In this document: piece by piece, positions 1-8,351 of the stretch
Position numbering within the stretch: position 1 is the first letter of the stretch
How the letters are laid out: every line of letters begins with the position of its first letter
Origin: an uncultured Treponema sp.
Lineage (GTDB): Bacteria > Spirochaetota > Spirochaetia > Treponematales > Treponemataceae
Direction of reading: 5' to 3'
Length of the DNA: 25,206 bases
NCBI GenBank assembly: GCA_937890485.1
Contig: CALBXN010000183.1
Location: forward strand, 1 to 25,206
Notes under the pieces: model-generated
The model's database searches: none
What the model was told of the DNA's origin: nothing
Seen by the model: the letters and a program-made list of their open reading frames with translations, nothing else
Program-made: the position numbers and the translations under genes

Positions 1-1585
1 TTGATTCATCTGTAGAAGTAACTTCTTTTGTTTCTATATCAGCACGCCCTGTAGTCTTCATTGCATTTTGAGTTTCTTTGTAAGACAAATATGTGTTATG
101 AGCAGTAGAATACTCAGCATAAGCGTTTGTAATTTGAGTTATCAAATCTTGTCCTAAAGAACGATTGTCTCTGAAAGTTGCTTCAACATCTTGATGCCAT
201 TTGTTCAAATAAGTAAGTTTTTGATCATTTATATTGTTATAAATCTTTAGGCGTTCAACTCTAGTCTCATTCATAAGATTGTTAATCAATGGCATAAGAA
301 CTTCTTCTTCAATTTGGTTGATTCCAAACGGCATAATTGTCCTTGTATTATCTTCAGCTACCCAGTTACGATTATATATATCGTATTTTAATTTAGAACT
401 TTCCTTTAATTCGAAGGGCTTATAACTTTCAACACAATCTTGATAATTAAAATTTGTATCTCTAATTCTAGATAATTCTTCTGCCTCTAACTGTGGAGAA
501 TACTGATTATATCCTGATTTCAATACAGCAGCGAGAATTGAATTAGTATAATCAAGAATATTAGTTGTTGAATTAGTTTTAATTCTTGAAACAATTTGAA
601 CAGAATCTCCTAACTTCTTTATCAAAGATTTGAAATAACCAGAATTATCACCCTCTGTATTTTTATCTAATTCTTTTTTTAGTTCACTTATACTAGTAAA
701 AGTTTCTAACTTTGAAGCAAAATCATCAGTTTCAAAAACTTTTATAATAGGTTTATTATTTGTTTCTGTTGTTGAATACTCTTCTAAGAATTTATCATGT
801 TCACTTTGAGGAATAACAATAGGAATTGAAACAGAGCGAGTTTCAGAATCTGTAAGCAAATAACTAATATTTCTTACTTCACGATCAACATTTCCCATAT
901 AGTCATGCATTGTAATGCTTTGAACACTTTTACTATAGGTACTTGTATCCAATTCTTCTGCGTCCAAATTTCCTTCTATAATTGGAATCTTATCCAAGTT
1001 GCTTTCAAGATTCATTAACGAAGCTTTTAATTCCATCGGTTGTTTTAACACTGACAATGAAAAATCTGTATTTTGCATTGTTGATGTATGATCTACAACA
1101 AAGCTCTTTCCCTCAAAGGGAACTCTAGTTGCAACAGGAACATATGCAATCCCAAGTTTAGATACTTTATAGTCTCGTCGAATATTGTCTTTTTCGGTAT
1201 TTAAATCTTTTATTCTTGATTCAAATTCTTCAAAATCCTTTTTAGCGTTTCCTTTTCTTACAATGTTTACAATCATTGTTATCATAGATACAAAAGCAAC
1301 AACTGCACTTATAAAAGCAAAAGTACTCTCTTGGGCAACAAAAAATAACAAAACAAAGCCCAAAATTCCTAGCCCTAAAATAACTCCCGAAACAATAGAC
1401 TTTACTTTATGTGATTTTTGTCGTGTCACCGAAGATTCTTTTAATTCAACAGTTTCCTCAATCTTCTTCTCTACAGCTATTTCTTCTTCAACTATTTTTT
1501 CTGCAGCTTTCTTGTAGTAATCAAATAAAACTTTTGCCTCATCTTCATAAATATTTGCAGATTCTTTAAAAATTTTACCTGTCAT
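1..1585 (-). CDS. Unknown membrane-anchored protein, C-terminus beyond window
   Basis: The frame is open from ATG at 1585 to the left edge (at least 528 codons), so the protein is partial. The start is preceded by a strong GGAGGAG site. The N-terminal 55 residues are charged and helical. Two hydrophobic segments at about residues 63-82 and 88-108 look like a membrane hairpin, followed by a short charged coiled-coil-like stretch and then a long soluble region without a motif I recognise. It is the third gene of a tight run behind the SPFH protein (16 nt gap to the gene before it), so it probably belongs to the same membrane-associated complex. I cannot name a family. That it is a real gene is clear from its length and ribosome site; function is unknown. 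Confidence 0.8.
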   Translation of the reverse strand, partial: MTGKIFKESANIYEDEAKVLFDYYKKAAEKIVEEEIAVEKKIEETVELKESSVTRQKSHKVKSIVSGVILGLGILGFVLLFFVAQESTFAFISAVVAFVSMITMIVNIVRKGNAKKDFEEFESRIKDLNTEKDNIRRDYKVSKLGIAYVPVATRVPFEGKSFVVDHTSTMQNTDFSLSVLKQPMELKASLMNLESNLDKIPIIEGNLDAEELDTSTYSKSVQSITMHDYMGNVDREVRNISYLLTDSETRSVSIPIVIPQSEHDKFLEEYSTTETNNKPIIKVFETDDFASKLETFTSISELKKELDKNTEGDNSGYFKSLIKKLGDSVQIVSRIKTNSTTNILDYTNSILAAVLKSGYNQYSPQLEAEELSRIRDTNFNYQDCVESYKPFELKESSKLKYDIYNRNWVAEDNTRTIMPFGINQIEEEVLMPLINNLMNETRVERLKIYNNINDQKLTYLNKWHQDVEATFRDNRSLGQDLITQITNAYAEYSTAHNTYLSYKETQNAMKTTGRADIETKEVTSTDES

Positions 1586-1601
1586 AAAAAAACTCCTCCA
1601 T

Positions 1602-2309
1602 TTATTTTTTTAACAATTCCCGTTGTTTTAATAACGATGTTAATTCAATTATTTTTTGGTCTACATCTGCGGGGGATCCTTTTGTTTCAAGAATCAAATT
1701 AGCTTGTAATATTAAATTTGATTCTAATTTATTGGAAAGTTCAGAATCCACAGGAGATAAATACTTCACATTTTCACAAATTTTCTTTATTTTCTCTTTC
1801 TGAAGGTTGTAATCATCAGACCACATATCAACTTTAAGATTCAAAAGATCAAATACAGATTTTATTTCATTCATTTTGCTCAAAGAAATATTTTCCCTTG
1901 TCTGAACACTATTTATATGGTTCCCTGCAAAATAACCGAAGAAAACAATTATTGCTGAAATAAAAAATACCACTAGTTCAATTAATATTCCAAATCTTGC
2001 AGCAAGAACATTATTTAAAACAAGAATTCCAATAGTAATTGCTACTACTTCAAAGAATAAAACCGAAATCCAAATAGTTATTGTAGATGTAATTTTTATA
2101 TCAAGCGTTTTTTCTGTAATAGAACTGAAAAAAAACGGTATAAAAAAAACTAAATAACATATTAATGTATTTATCCAAAAAAATTTATGATTTACTGATA
2201 ATCCCTCTTCTGAATTAACTCCAGAAAAAAAACAAAAAGATATCAAAATAATTATTAATCCAAAAATAAAAATCAAAGTCTTAAATAAATTCAAATTATT
2301 TCTGTTCAT
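1602..2309 (-). CDS. Four-helix membrane protein with cytoplasmic C-terminal tail
   Basis: The protein has 235 residues. Hydrophobic segments at about 8-30, 43-63, 72-100 and 104-130 give four predicted membrane spans. The remaining 100 residues are charged, helical and probably cytoplasmic. The ATG at 2309 has a GAGGAT ribosome site. It lies 15 nt after the SPFH gene and 16 nt before the partial membrane protein, so the three are probably co-transcribed from the promoter at 3540-3568. No conserved catalytic motif is visible and I recognise no family. By context it may be a membrane partner of the SPFH scaffold, which is an inference. Confidence 0.8.
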   Translation of the reverse strand: MNRNNLNLFKTLIFIFGLIIILISFCFFSGVNSEEGLSVNHKFFWINTLICYLVFFIPFFFSSITEKTLDIKITSTITIWISVLFFEVVAITIGILVLNNVLAARFGILIELVVFFISAIIVFFGYFAGNHINSVQTRENISLSKMNEIKSVFDLLNLKVDMWSDDYNLQKEKIKKICENVKYLSPVDSELSNKLESNLILQANLILETKGSPADVDQKIIELTSLLKQRELLKK

Positions 2310-2324
2310 TTTATATCCTCATAA

Positions 2325-3506
2325 CTACATTTTATTTCCACAGTTCGGACAGAACTTTGTTCCTGCAGGAACTGGAGTTGCACATCTTGAACAATTATTG
2401 CCAGATACCATATTGTTTATACTGCTTTGAGTTTGCAAACTTGCCCCACACACAGTACATCGTTTAGCATTTTGATCATTATCCCTTCCACAAACTGGAC
2501 AAGGATTATATACGTCGCCACAAAATGGACAAAATCTAGAGGTTGATGCAAATTTTTTTCCACAACGAGAACAAAAAACTTCGGTTTTTTGATTCATAGG
2601 AGAACTACTCATATTTTGAGACGGATTAAATCCACTCATTCCTGTGGGTGTCATCATCGATGATCCAACCCCAGAATTTCCATTAAGGCCACCACCCATC
2701 ATCATAGCAGCACCTATCATTCCTATTCCACCGTGACTATTCTCTACAGCATTATTTACAGTTTCAAAACTTTGCTTCTGTTGCCATGTATAGCCAGCAA
2801 TATGTTGTGCACTACGTTCACTCATAGCATCTGCAATTTTTTGTCCTTCTGGAGTAGAAGTATCAATATCAACTGAAGTAACATAAAATCCAGTCATTTC
2901 TAATCCGTAGTCATCCCAAAAGTTTTTTAATGGTTCAGAAAGGAATGTAGATAGTTGGTCTAAATATCCAGAAATTTGCATTATACCAACTCTATTAGAA
3001 TTCATATAAGTAACAATAGTACTATTAGTTTTAGCAATAAGAGGTCCCATAAAATGGTCAGTTAATTGACTTGCAGAAAAAGAATTCAATGTTCCTACTA
3101 ATTTTACAAGAAACTTTTCAGCATTACTAACTTTTACACCATATCTTCCGCAAGAAACAATTGGTGTCATGGCACCATAGTCTGAATCTAAAATTCTTAC
3201 AGGTGTTGTTTTCCAATCAATTGTTAATGGAGCTGCTTTGTTAACAAACCATACTTCTGCAGTAAAAGGATTTTTTTTACCAAATGGAATTCCATATAAA
3301 TTTCTTAACAATGGTAAATTCTCTGTTGAAAGAGTATGCTTTCCTGCACCAAACTTTCCTAAAATCTGTCCTTTAGAAAAAAAGACAGCCTCTTGACTCT
3401 CTCTTACAATAAGTTGAGTCCCTGTACTTAAATTATCATGGGGAAAACGCCAAGCAAAAATATCATTTCCTTGAGGTTGCCATTCTACAACATCGATAAA
3501 AGCCAT
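2325..3506 (-). CDS. SPFH-domain protein with C-terminal zinc ribbons (YdjI-like)
   Basis: The protein has 393 residues. The first ~235 match the SPFH family of the YdjI / virion-core-protein type: an opening with DVVEW, then GTQLIVRESQEAVFF and GKFGAGKHTLSTENLP. A Gly/Met/Ser-rich linker follows (about 240-305). Three CxxC...CxxC zinc ribbons fill about 310-393 (CSRCG..CPFCG, CPVCG..CTVCG, CSRCA..CPNCG). Members of this family form membrane-associated scaffolds; in Bacillus, YdjI acts with the PspA envelope-stress protein. I chose ATG at 3506 because AGAGG lies just upstream; an in-frame ATG 15 nt earlier has no ribosome site. Two membrane proteins follow in the same operon. The family is confident, the cellular role here is inferred. 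Confidence 0.88.
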   Translation of the reverse strand: MAFIDVVEWQPQGNDIFAWRFPHDNLSTGTQLIVRESQEAVFFSKGQILGKFGAGKHTLSTENLPLLRNLYGIPFGKKNPFTAEVWFVNKAAPLTIDWKTTPVRILDSDYGAMTPIVSCGRYGVKVSNAEKFLVKLVGTLNSFSASQLTDHFMGPLIAKTNSTIVTYMNSNRVGIMQISGYLDQLSTFLSEPLKNFWDDYGLEMTGFYVTSVDIDTSTPEGQKIADAMSERSAQHIAGYTWQQKQSFETVNNAVENSHGGIGMIGAAMMMGGGLNGNSGVGSSMMTPTGMSGFNPSQNMSSSPMNQKTEVFCSRCGKKFASTSRFCPFCGDVYNPCPVCGRDNDQNAKRCTVCGASLQTQSSINNMVSGNNCSRCATPVPAGTKFCPNCGNKM

Positions 3507-3539
3507 AAAAACCTCTTTCAAAATATTATCAATATAATT

Positions 3540-3568
3540 ATGATACCACTCAAATTTTCACTAGTCAA
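3540..3568 (-). promoter_or_regulatory. Sigma70-type promoter of the SPFH operon
   Basis: On the minus strand a TTGACT -35 (3563-3568) is separated by exactly 17 bp from a TATCAT -10 (3540-3545). It lies 34 bp before the SPFH start codon and is one of the best promoter matches in the window. Confidence 0.7.
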
Positions 3569-3648
3569 CTTTTTCTAATTAATTTTTTGTTTACGAATAA
3601 TTTAATAAATATTCTTCGTTGTAAAACTATTAGCACTCATTATATTAT

Positions 3649-4227
3649 TTAAAATATTTCTACGGGAGTGATTTTTAGCAAATGTTGCAAATAAGGATTT
3701 CTACAAGTTTCACAACCGAAAGTCTGCAAATATCCCCGTTGCAAAAAAAGTTGGAAAACATCTTCTGGGCCATTGTACCAATGAATTATGGGCTTTGCCT
3801 TTGGATAATCTTCCAAAATCTGGGCAATTTCTTTTTCCGCCCCCTTGGTGTGAATTACGCAATATTTTTCAGTTTCGTTACAATGAGACAAAATGTATCT
3901 AAAAACTTTTTCTTGGGCAGTTTTACGAACATTTTTCGCCCAATAAAAATCCATACCGATTTCCCCAATGATTTTTGACTGATTCAAAGCCTCATCTAAT
4001 TTTTCAAGGTGATATTCATACTTTTCTGCATTTTCAGGATGTACTCCAAAAGTGGGAACAACTTTTATCCGTTCCACATTACAGTTTTTGGCAATTTCTT
4101 TGTTTTTCTCAAAGGATTCTAAATCCACAGAAGATGCCACAATCATTCCAGAGAAATTGGCAATTTCCTTGTAAAGTTGACATTTATCCTGATACCAATC
4201 TAAATGTGTGTGAAAATCAATTATCAT
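3649..4227 (-). pseudogene. Truncated TatD-family metal-dependent hydrolase
   Basis: The reading frame gives 192 residues from ATG at 4227 (AAAAAGG ribosome site; an ATG 15 nt upstream lacks one). It opens with DFHTHLD (the HxH metal site) and continues with GVHPE, GEIGMDFYW (bridging Glu), VIHTKGAE (His) and IIHWYNGPED (His), all in TatD order. The chain stops after ITPVEIF, just where TatD proteins normally continue with ETD(N/S)P, which supplies the last active-site Asp. Complete members are about 250-265 residues, so some 60 are missing and the downstream DNA does not restore them. It is probably inactive. The HW(Y/F)xGP form also occurs in QatD-like members of phage-defence operons, but no qat partner is nearby. 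Confidence 0.8.
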
Positions 4228-4247
4228 AAAAACCTTTTTCAAAAAAT

Positions 4248-4394
4248 TTATCCATCGATTTTTTCAGAACCAATCCACTGAATGTCCTTTAACATCTCAA
4301 TATACTTGTCCGAAAAAGCCCCTAAGTCCACAGTCTTACTTTTTGAATCTGTTCTTAACCACGGACTAACAATTTTGTGGTAATAATGTGCCAT
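4248..4394 (-). pseudogene. N-terminal fragment of an RNA ligase, ends after KxDG
   Basis: A 48-residue frame starts at ATG 4394 behind GGAGG. Its pattern, YHKI...RTDSKSKTVDL...WIGSEKIDG, matches the N-terminus of RNA ligases of the PF09414 type. There EK(I/V)DG is nucleotidyltransferase motif I and its lysine (K45 here) carries the AMP. A TAA follows the Gly directly, so the entire rest of the adenylation domain is missing. The truncated TatD gene starts 20 nt later, so both look like leftovers of one deletion or rearrangement. The match is by motif and spacing only. A functional 48-residue peptide cannot be excluded, but it cannot be a ligase. Confidence 0.6.
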
Positions 4395-4429
4395 TTTGCA
4401 CCTCCAAAAAAAATTATTTAGCCCCACCA

Positions 4430-4450
4430 CTTGTTTTTGAGAAAAACAAG
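4430..4450 (-). promoter_or_regulatory. Perfect 9-bp hairpin in the leader of the RNA ligase fragment
   Basis: Arms 4430-4438 and 4442-4450 (CTTGTTTTT / AAAAACAAG) are perfectly complementary around a 3-nt loop. On the minus strand it lies 36 bp before the ATG at 4394 and is followed some 17 nt later by a T-tract. It could be a leader structure or a weak terminator; there is no further evidence. Confidence 0.35.
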
Positions 4451-4637
4451 AAAACATAATTGCATTTTTATAATATTCTCTCCCCCTTCTTATTTAAGGG
4501 ATAAATTGTTCCATCGCAATAAAAATTATTCATTTCAACCCATTCAATAAACTTCATTAACAATATATCCAAATCTATTGGATTTTTGCTTTATGTAATT
4601 TCATTTAAGTTTTCCACAAACAAATCTAAAAAAGATT

Positions 4638-4685
4638 TCCTTGCGCAGTTTAGCTCCAAGGCTATTGCGACTTACAGGAAATCAA
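4638..4685. repeat. Imperfect inverted repeat in the 4451-4776 gene-free stretch
   Basis: Outer arms TTTCCT and AGGAAA enclose inner TAGC/GCTA arms around a TCCAAG loop, with some mismatches between them. The stretch 4451-4776 is richer in G+C than its surroundings and holds no convincing gene. A short open stretch on the plus strand looks like a degraded or dispersed repeat rather than a protein gene. A perfect AAATCT/AGATTT palindrome sits directly beside it at 4624-4640. Confidence 0.35.
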
Positions 4686-4714
4686 CAGATAAATTTTTCG
4701 CCCTCTGTAAAACG

Positions 4715-4737
4715 GGGGAGTTTTCGAGGTACTCCCC
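4715..4737 (-). terminator. Possible terminator of the MoxR-VWA operon
   Basis: Arms GGGGAGT (4715-4721) and ACTCCCC (4731-4737) form a 7-bp G+C-rich stem with a 9-nt loop. On the minus strand it lies about 40 bp past the VWA stop codon and is followed by CGTTTTACAG. The U-tract is short, so termination may be inefficient. Confidence 0.45.
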
Positions 4738-4776
4738 AATTAGCATCTAAATATATCAATACTAATCATTTTTCCC

Positions 4777-6795
4777 CTACATCAACTGTTTGCTTACAAT
4801 ATTTAGAATTTGTCCAGTTAATCGTTTTAAATCTTTACATTGAACTAAATGAGGATAAATTTCTTTTAAACCATTGTAAGTTGAATCCTCATCATCACAA
4901 CATTCATCATCTAAAGCAACGGCAATTATGCTAGTGCCTCGGTTGATAATTTTTTTTGTAGCATTGGCTGTATCCTTATTTGCAACAGCACCATAATATT
5001 CATCATAATCATGAGCAGGCTGCCCGTCTGACAAAACAATAATCAATTTATTATCACAAAAAGTTTTTTGATTGATATATTTTTCCGCCCAATAAAGAGC
5101 AAGACCATCTCTATTATCTCCTCCTGCAGCTAACTGAATAATATTATATTTTTCTTCATCCTTAGAATTAAAATCAACAAGAATATTTATATCAATTTCA
5201 GGTTCTTCAAAATATCCACGATGTTCAACAATTGCATGCTCTATTCCTTGCTTTTTCAAAACTTCATGTAAAATAACACTTGAAACCATGGCTGAAGTTC
5301 GTCTATTCCCACGCATAGAACCACTTCCATCGATTAGAAGCAGAACAGACATATCAGGTATTTCACTTCCTTTTTGATTTCTAAACCAAATTCTTCGTTT
5401 AACATCTCCCATTCGCTTTGAATCAATCCCAGAACCAAAATTAAAACCTCTTTCTTTTACAGGAACTTGCGCTTTAAGAAGTTGCAAAAATCGGCTATTA
5501 TAAGAATTGATATTTAAATGATATTGATTAAAAATATTTTGATATGCCTTTTTCAAATTAAGATTTATCTTAGGATGATTTTCATTAATTTTAATATCTT
5601 TATGAATAGGTGTCGCACCAACACTATTTCCTGAATGTTTTACAGTAAAACCTTTGTAAGAAGTAATGTCATCAGAAATTTTTTCATCATTTTCAAAATC
5701 TTTTACAGCATTTATTAAATTAGGAACTTCTGTATTTATATTATCTTTTTTAGAACCATCGAGATTTGTAAAAAGTCTAGTTGTTATAGATTGTGTCTTT
5801 CCTTTTCTTTTTTGTCCACCAATTGAATTTGTTAAATCTCCATGAGAATCTTGTCCCGCAATAGAATTTGAAAGTAGATTTTGACCTAATTCTCCTTCTT
5901 CATCCTTTGGAATAAGAGGTTTTATTATTTCGTAAATTTTTTTACAATATTCGTAACGAGAATCGGGATTATCCTGAATTGAACCATCTAAAAATAATTG
6001 TTTTGTTTGAGCTACATAACTTGCAATTTCTTCTTTAGGTTCTTTTTGTTCAAAAAAAGGATATAAAAGAAATCCTGCCATATAATCAAAATAATCAATT
6101 AAAGTTAGAGTTTTTTTTGTTAGTTCAGCATAATAAAGATATTCTTCTAACAAGAGTTTTTCTTCAGGAGATATTTCAACTTCTTCTTTTTTTTCTAATT
6201 CCGAAGGAGAAAAATCTTTTACTTCTGAAGGTATAGAAATTTTAAATTTTTCAGTTGATGTACTTTCAACTTCTTTTTTTGCAAATGAAGGTGCAACTCT
6301 ATTGAACATTAAATAAATCGCAATATTATCATAAACAGAAGAACCTACCGCTTCAATGTAAGCATCTTCAATAATATTTGATATATTTGATATTACCTTT
6401 CGTCCATTTTTAAATTCAGAAAAATCTGGATCGGTAATTTCATTCCCTGGAAAATTTGTATACAAAAGATGAAGACACTCATGAATAGTAAGACCTCGAG
6501 AAACCATTTTTAGTGCATTCCATGGAGAAACCGAAACAAGATTTGGCCATTCAAGAAATTCCTCAGTTTTTTTAAGACACTCCTCATCCTTAAAAATGCC
6601 ACAAAAAGCGGGGTCAACAACAATGTTTTTTCCGTCTGTGTAAGCCTTATCTTCATTTATAAAAAACAATCTTGTGTCTTCTGTTTCTGAAAATGCACGT
6701 GCAAAAGACTCTTCTATCTGTCGATTTCTTTCACATTGAAATTTATCAAGAATTGTTTTGAAAATATCTCCGTAATCATCATCTTCTTCAACCAT
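4777..6795 (-). CDS. VWA-domain protein with N-terminal HExxH metallopeptidase-like region
   Basis: The protein has 672 residues. A C-terminal VWA domain carries the MIDAS metal site: DGSGS at 489-493, GGDNRDG near 558-564 and SDGQP at 589-593, in a CobT-like arrangement. The N-terminal half has HECLH at 105-109 (an HExxH zinc signature), followed about 30 residues later by NIIEDAYIE, a spacing seen in the metallopeptidase-like regions of VWA partners of MoxR ATPases. The middle (about 180-380) is acidic, low in complexity and probably flexible. It starts 6 nt after the MoxR-type ATPase gene, with GGAG inside that gene's end, so the two are translationally linked. MoxR-VWA pairs usually act as chaperone or remodelling machines; the target here is unknown. 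Confidence 0.88.
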   Translation of the reverse strand: MVEEDDDYGDIFKTILDKFQCERNRQIEESFARAFSETEDTRLFFINEDKAYTDGKNIVVDPAFCGIFKDEECLKKTEEFLEWPNLVSVSPWNALKMVSRGLTIHECLHLLYTNFPGNEITDPDFSEFKNGRKVISNISNIIEDAYIEAVGSSVYDNIAIYLMFNRVAPSFAKKEVESTSTEKFKISIPSEVKDFSPSELEKKEEVEISPEEKLLLEEYLYYAELTKKTLTLIDYFDYMAGFLLYPFFEQKEPKEEIASYVAQTKQLFLDGSIQDNPDSRYEYCKKIYEIIKPLIPKDEEGELGQNLLSNSIAGQDSHGDLTNSIGGQKRKGKTQSITTRLFTNLDGSKKDNINTEVPNLINAVKDFENDEKISDDITSYKGFTVKHSGNSVGATPIHKDIKINENHPKINLNLKKAYQNIFNQYHLNINSYNSRFLQLLKAQVPVKERGFNFGSGIDSKRMGDVKRRIWFRNQKGSEIPDMSVLLLIDGSGSMRGNRRTSAMVSSVILHEVLKKQGIEHAIVEHRGYFEEPEIDINILVDFNSKDEEKYNIIQLAAGGDNRDGLALYWAEKYINQKTFCDNKLIIVLSDGQPAHDYDEYYGAVANKDTANATKKIINRGTSIIAVALDDECCDDEDSTYNGLKEIYPHLVQCKDLKRLTGQILNIVSKQLM

Positions 6796-6801
6796 AGATT
6801 T

Positions 6802-8334
6802 TTAACTCCATTTATAAAGCACCAAAATTCCACGAATCGCTTGTTCCAAAATCCTATCACATTTTGCAATTGGAATAATTGATTTTTCGGCAGCAAGCAT
6901 ATAACCTTCATATTTTGCAAGCCGAGCCCAATTTTCCAGATTTCTAGGTGAAATTACCACATCAAGTTCTTCTGCTTCAATCTTTTTTTGGATTTTATGA
7001 TAAACACTAATTATCTTTTTTACTACAGGTTTAGATTCTGGAACTCGACTTAAAAGCATTCTTTCTATCGACTCATCACTTAAAGCAGAAACTTCAATTA
7101 CAGCATTAAATCGATTATACAAGGCTTGATTTAATTCCTTTGTTCCAAAATAACCTAAATTCATTGTAGCAAAAAATCGGAAATTTTTATGACGTTTAAC
7201 AACTTCTCCATTATCAAGACGAACAAAACCGTTATCATCAAGAAGGGAATTTAAAAAAGCTAAGTATTGAGGTTTTGCAAAATTTATTTCTTCAAAAACA
7301 ACTGCCCCTCCTTCTCGAATCGCTTTTGTAACATAACTTTCTTTAAAAATTATTTTATCATCTTGAGGGATATACTTTCCTAAAACAAATTCATCAAGGT
7401 TTTCAGTACAGTTTATGGTCTCCATAATTGGAAGTCCAATTGCCTGACATACAAGTTTACAACTGATTGTCTTTCCAGTTCCTGCAGGTCCATGAAAAAG
7501 TGAAGTTAGCACATCTCCTCCACAAATTGCATTACATAAAGCTTGCAATTTATGCGGCAACACAAATTCATCAGATAAAGATGGAATGTAAGATTTCTGC
7601 TCATCAGAAAATTCTGATTCTGCAAAACGATTTACTTTAATAAAATTATCATTTTTCAAAGCTAATCTGTTTTCATTTATTGTTTCGTAAGTATCAACAA
7701 AACTAAGAAATTTATCTTTTTCAATTTGAGGAATATCACCATAATTTACTATGTATTCATCCATCTTGTGCATTTGATAAAGGTCTTCGTTTAGATTTAC
7801 AAATGTATCTGGCTCTGGAGATTGAAGAAATTTTTCTATGATACTTCGATACTGATTATTTCGTTCCATCTCACGAGCAATAAGAATACAAAAAATCGGC
7901 AACAATTTGTATAACAGATGAATATGCTCCATGTTGCCATTTATAAGATTTCCATCTTTGTCAAAAGCTCCAAGATTTAAAACTTCACCTTTAAGATAAA
8001 CTTTATATGAAAAAATTTCTGGTTCTACAACTTTATTTTCTCTATAATCTTCAGGAATATTTATTTCAAGGTAGAACTCATCTTTACTTTGACTGAACCA
8101 ATAATTTCCAATGGGACTTTCTTTGTCTTTATTTAAAACAGAAGAAAGCATACTACAAAAAAGAATTACCGCCTCTCCAATAGGTTGGCACAAAGTTGTA
8201 GTTCCTTTGTAAGATTGATTATCTGGATGCACATAATATTGAGTTCCATCACTTAAATGCTTAAATCCAAAACCTTTGTAAATAATTTTAGAATTACTTC
8301 TTACAACCTTGTATGCAATTTTGAATAAATTCAT
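6802..8334 (-). CDS. MoxR-type AAA+ ATPase with long N-terminal extension
   Basis: The protein has 510 residues. The AAA+ core lies at about 255-470: Walker A GPAGTGKT (282-289), Walker B AVVFEE (344-349), sensor-1 ATMN (389-392) and a likely arginine finger in LYNRF (R408). This is the MoxR/CbbQ/NorQ style. The first ~250 residues are an extension I do not recognise and are unusual, because most MoxR proteins are about 300-350 residues long; it may bind the substrate. The ATG at 8334 has AAAGGAG 11 nt upstream. The gene lies 17 nt after an unknown gene and 6 nt before the VWA gene. The family is confident; the role of the extension is unknown. Confidence 0.9.
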   Translation of the reverse strand: MNLFKIAYKVVRSNSKIIYKGFGFKHLSDGTQYYVHPDNQSYKGTTTLCQPIGEAVILFCSMLSSVLNKDKESPIGNYWFSQSKDEFYLEINIPEDYRENKVVEPEIFSYKVYLKGEVLNLGAFDKDGNLINGNMEHIHLLYKLLPIFCILIAREMERNNQYRSIIEKFLQSPEPDTFVNLNEDLYQMHKMDEYIVNYGDIPQIEKDKFLSFVDTYETINENRLALKNDNFIKVNRFAESEFSDEQKSYIPSLSDEFVLPHKLQALCNAICGGDVLTSLFHGPAGTGKTISCKLVCQAIGLPIMETINCTENLDEFVLGKYIPQDDKIIFKESYVTKAIREGGAVVFEEINFAKPQYLAFLNSLLDDNGFVRLDNGEVVKRHKNFRFFATMNLGYFGTKELNQALYNRFNAVIEVSALSDESIERMLLSRVPESKPVVKKIISVYHKIQKKIEAEELDVVISPRNLENWARLAKYEGYMLAAEKSIIPIAKCDRILEQAIRGILVLYKWS

Positions 8335-8351
8335 TTAATTCATATCTCCTT

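Noticed and set aside
1185..1517. Plus-strand open frame inside the first gene
   Set aside because: It is antisense to a long coding frame with a good ribosome site and has a Ser/Phe-rich composition typical of a shadow frame.
3682..4229. Two plus-strand frames opposite the TatD remnant
   Set aside because: They overlap a recognised protein family on the other strand and have no ribosome site.
4641..4934. Plus-strand frame across 4641-4934
   Set aside because: It runs into the antisense of the VWA domain and has no ribosome site or recognisable family; its first part is the inverted-repeat region.
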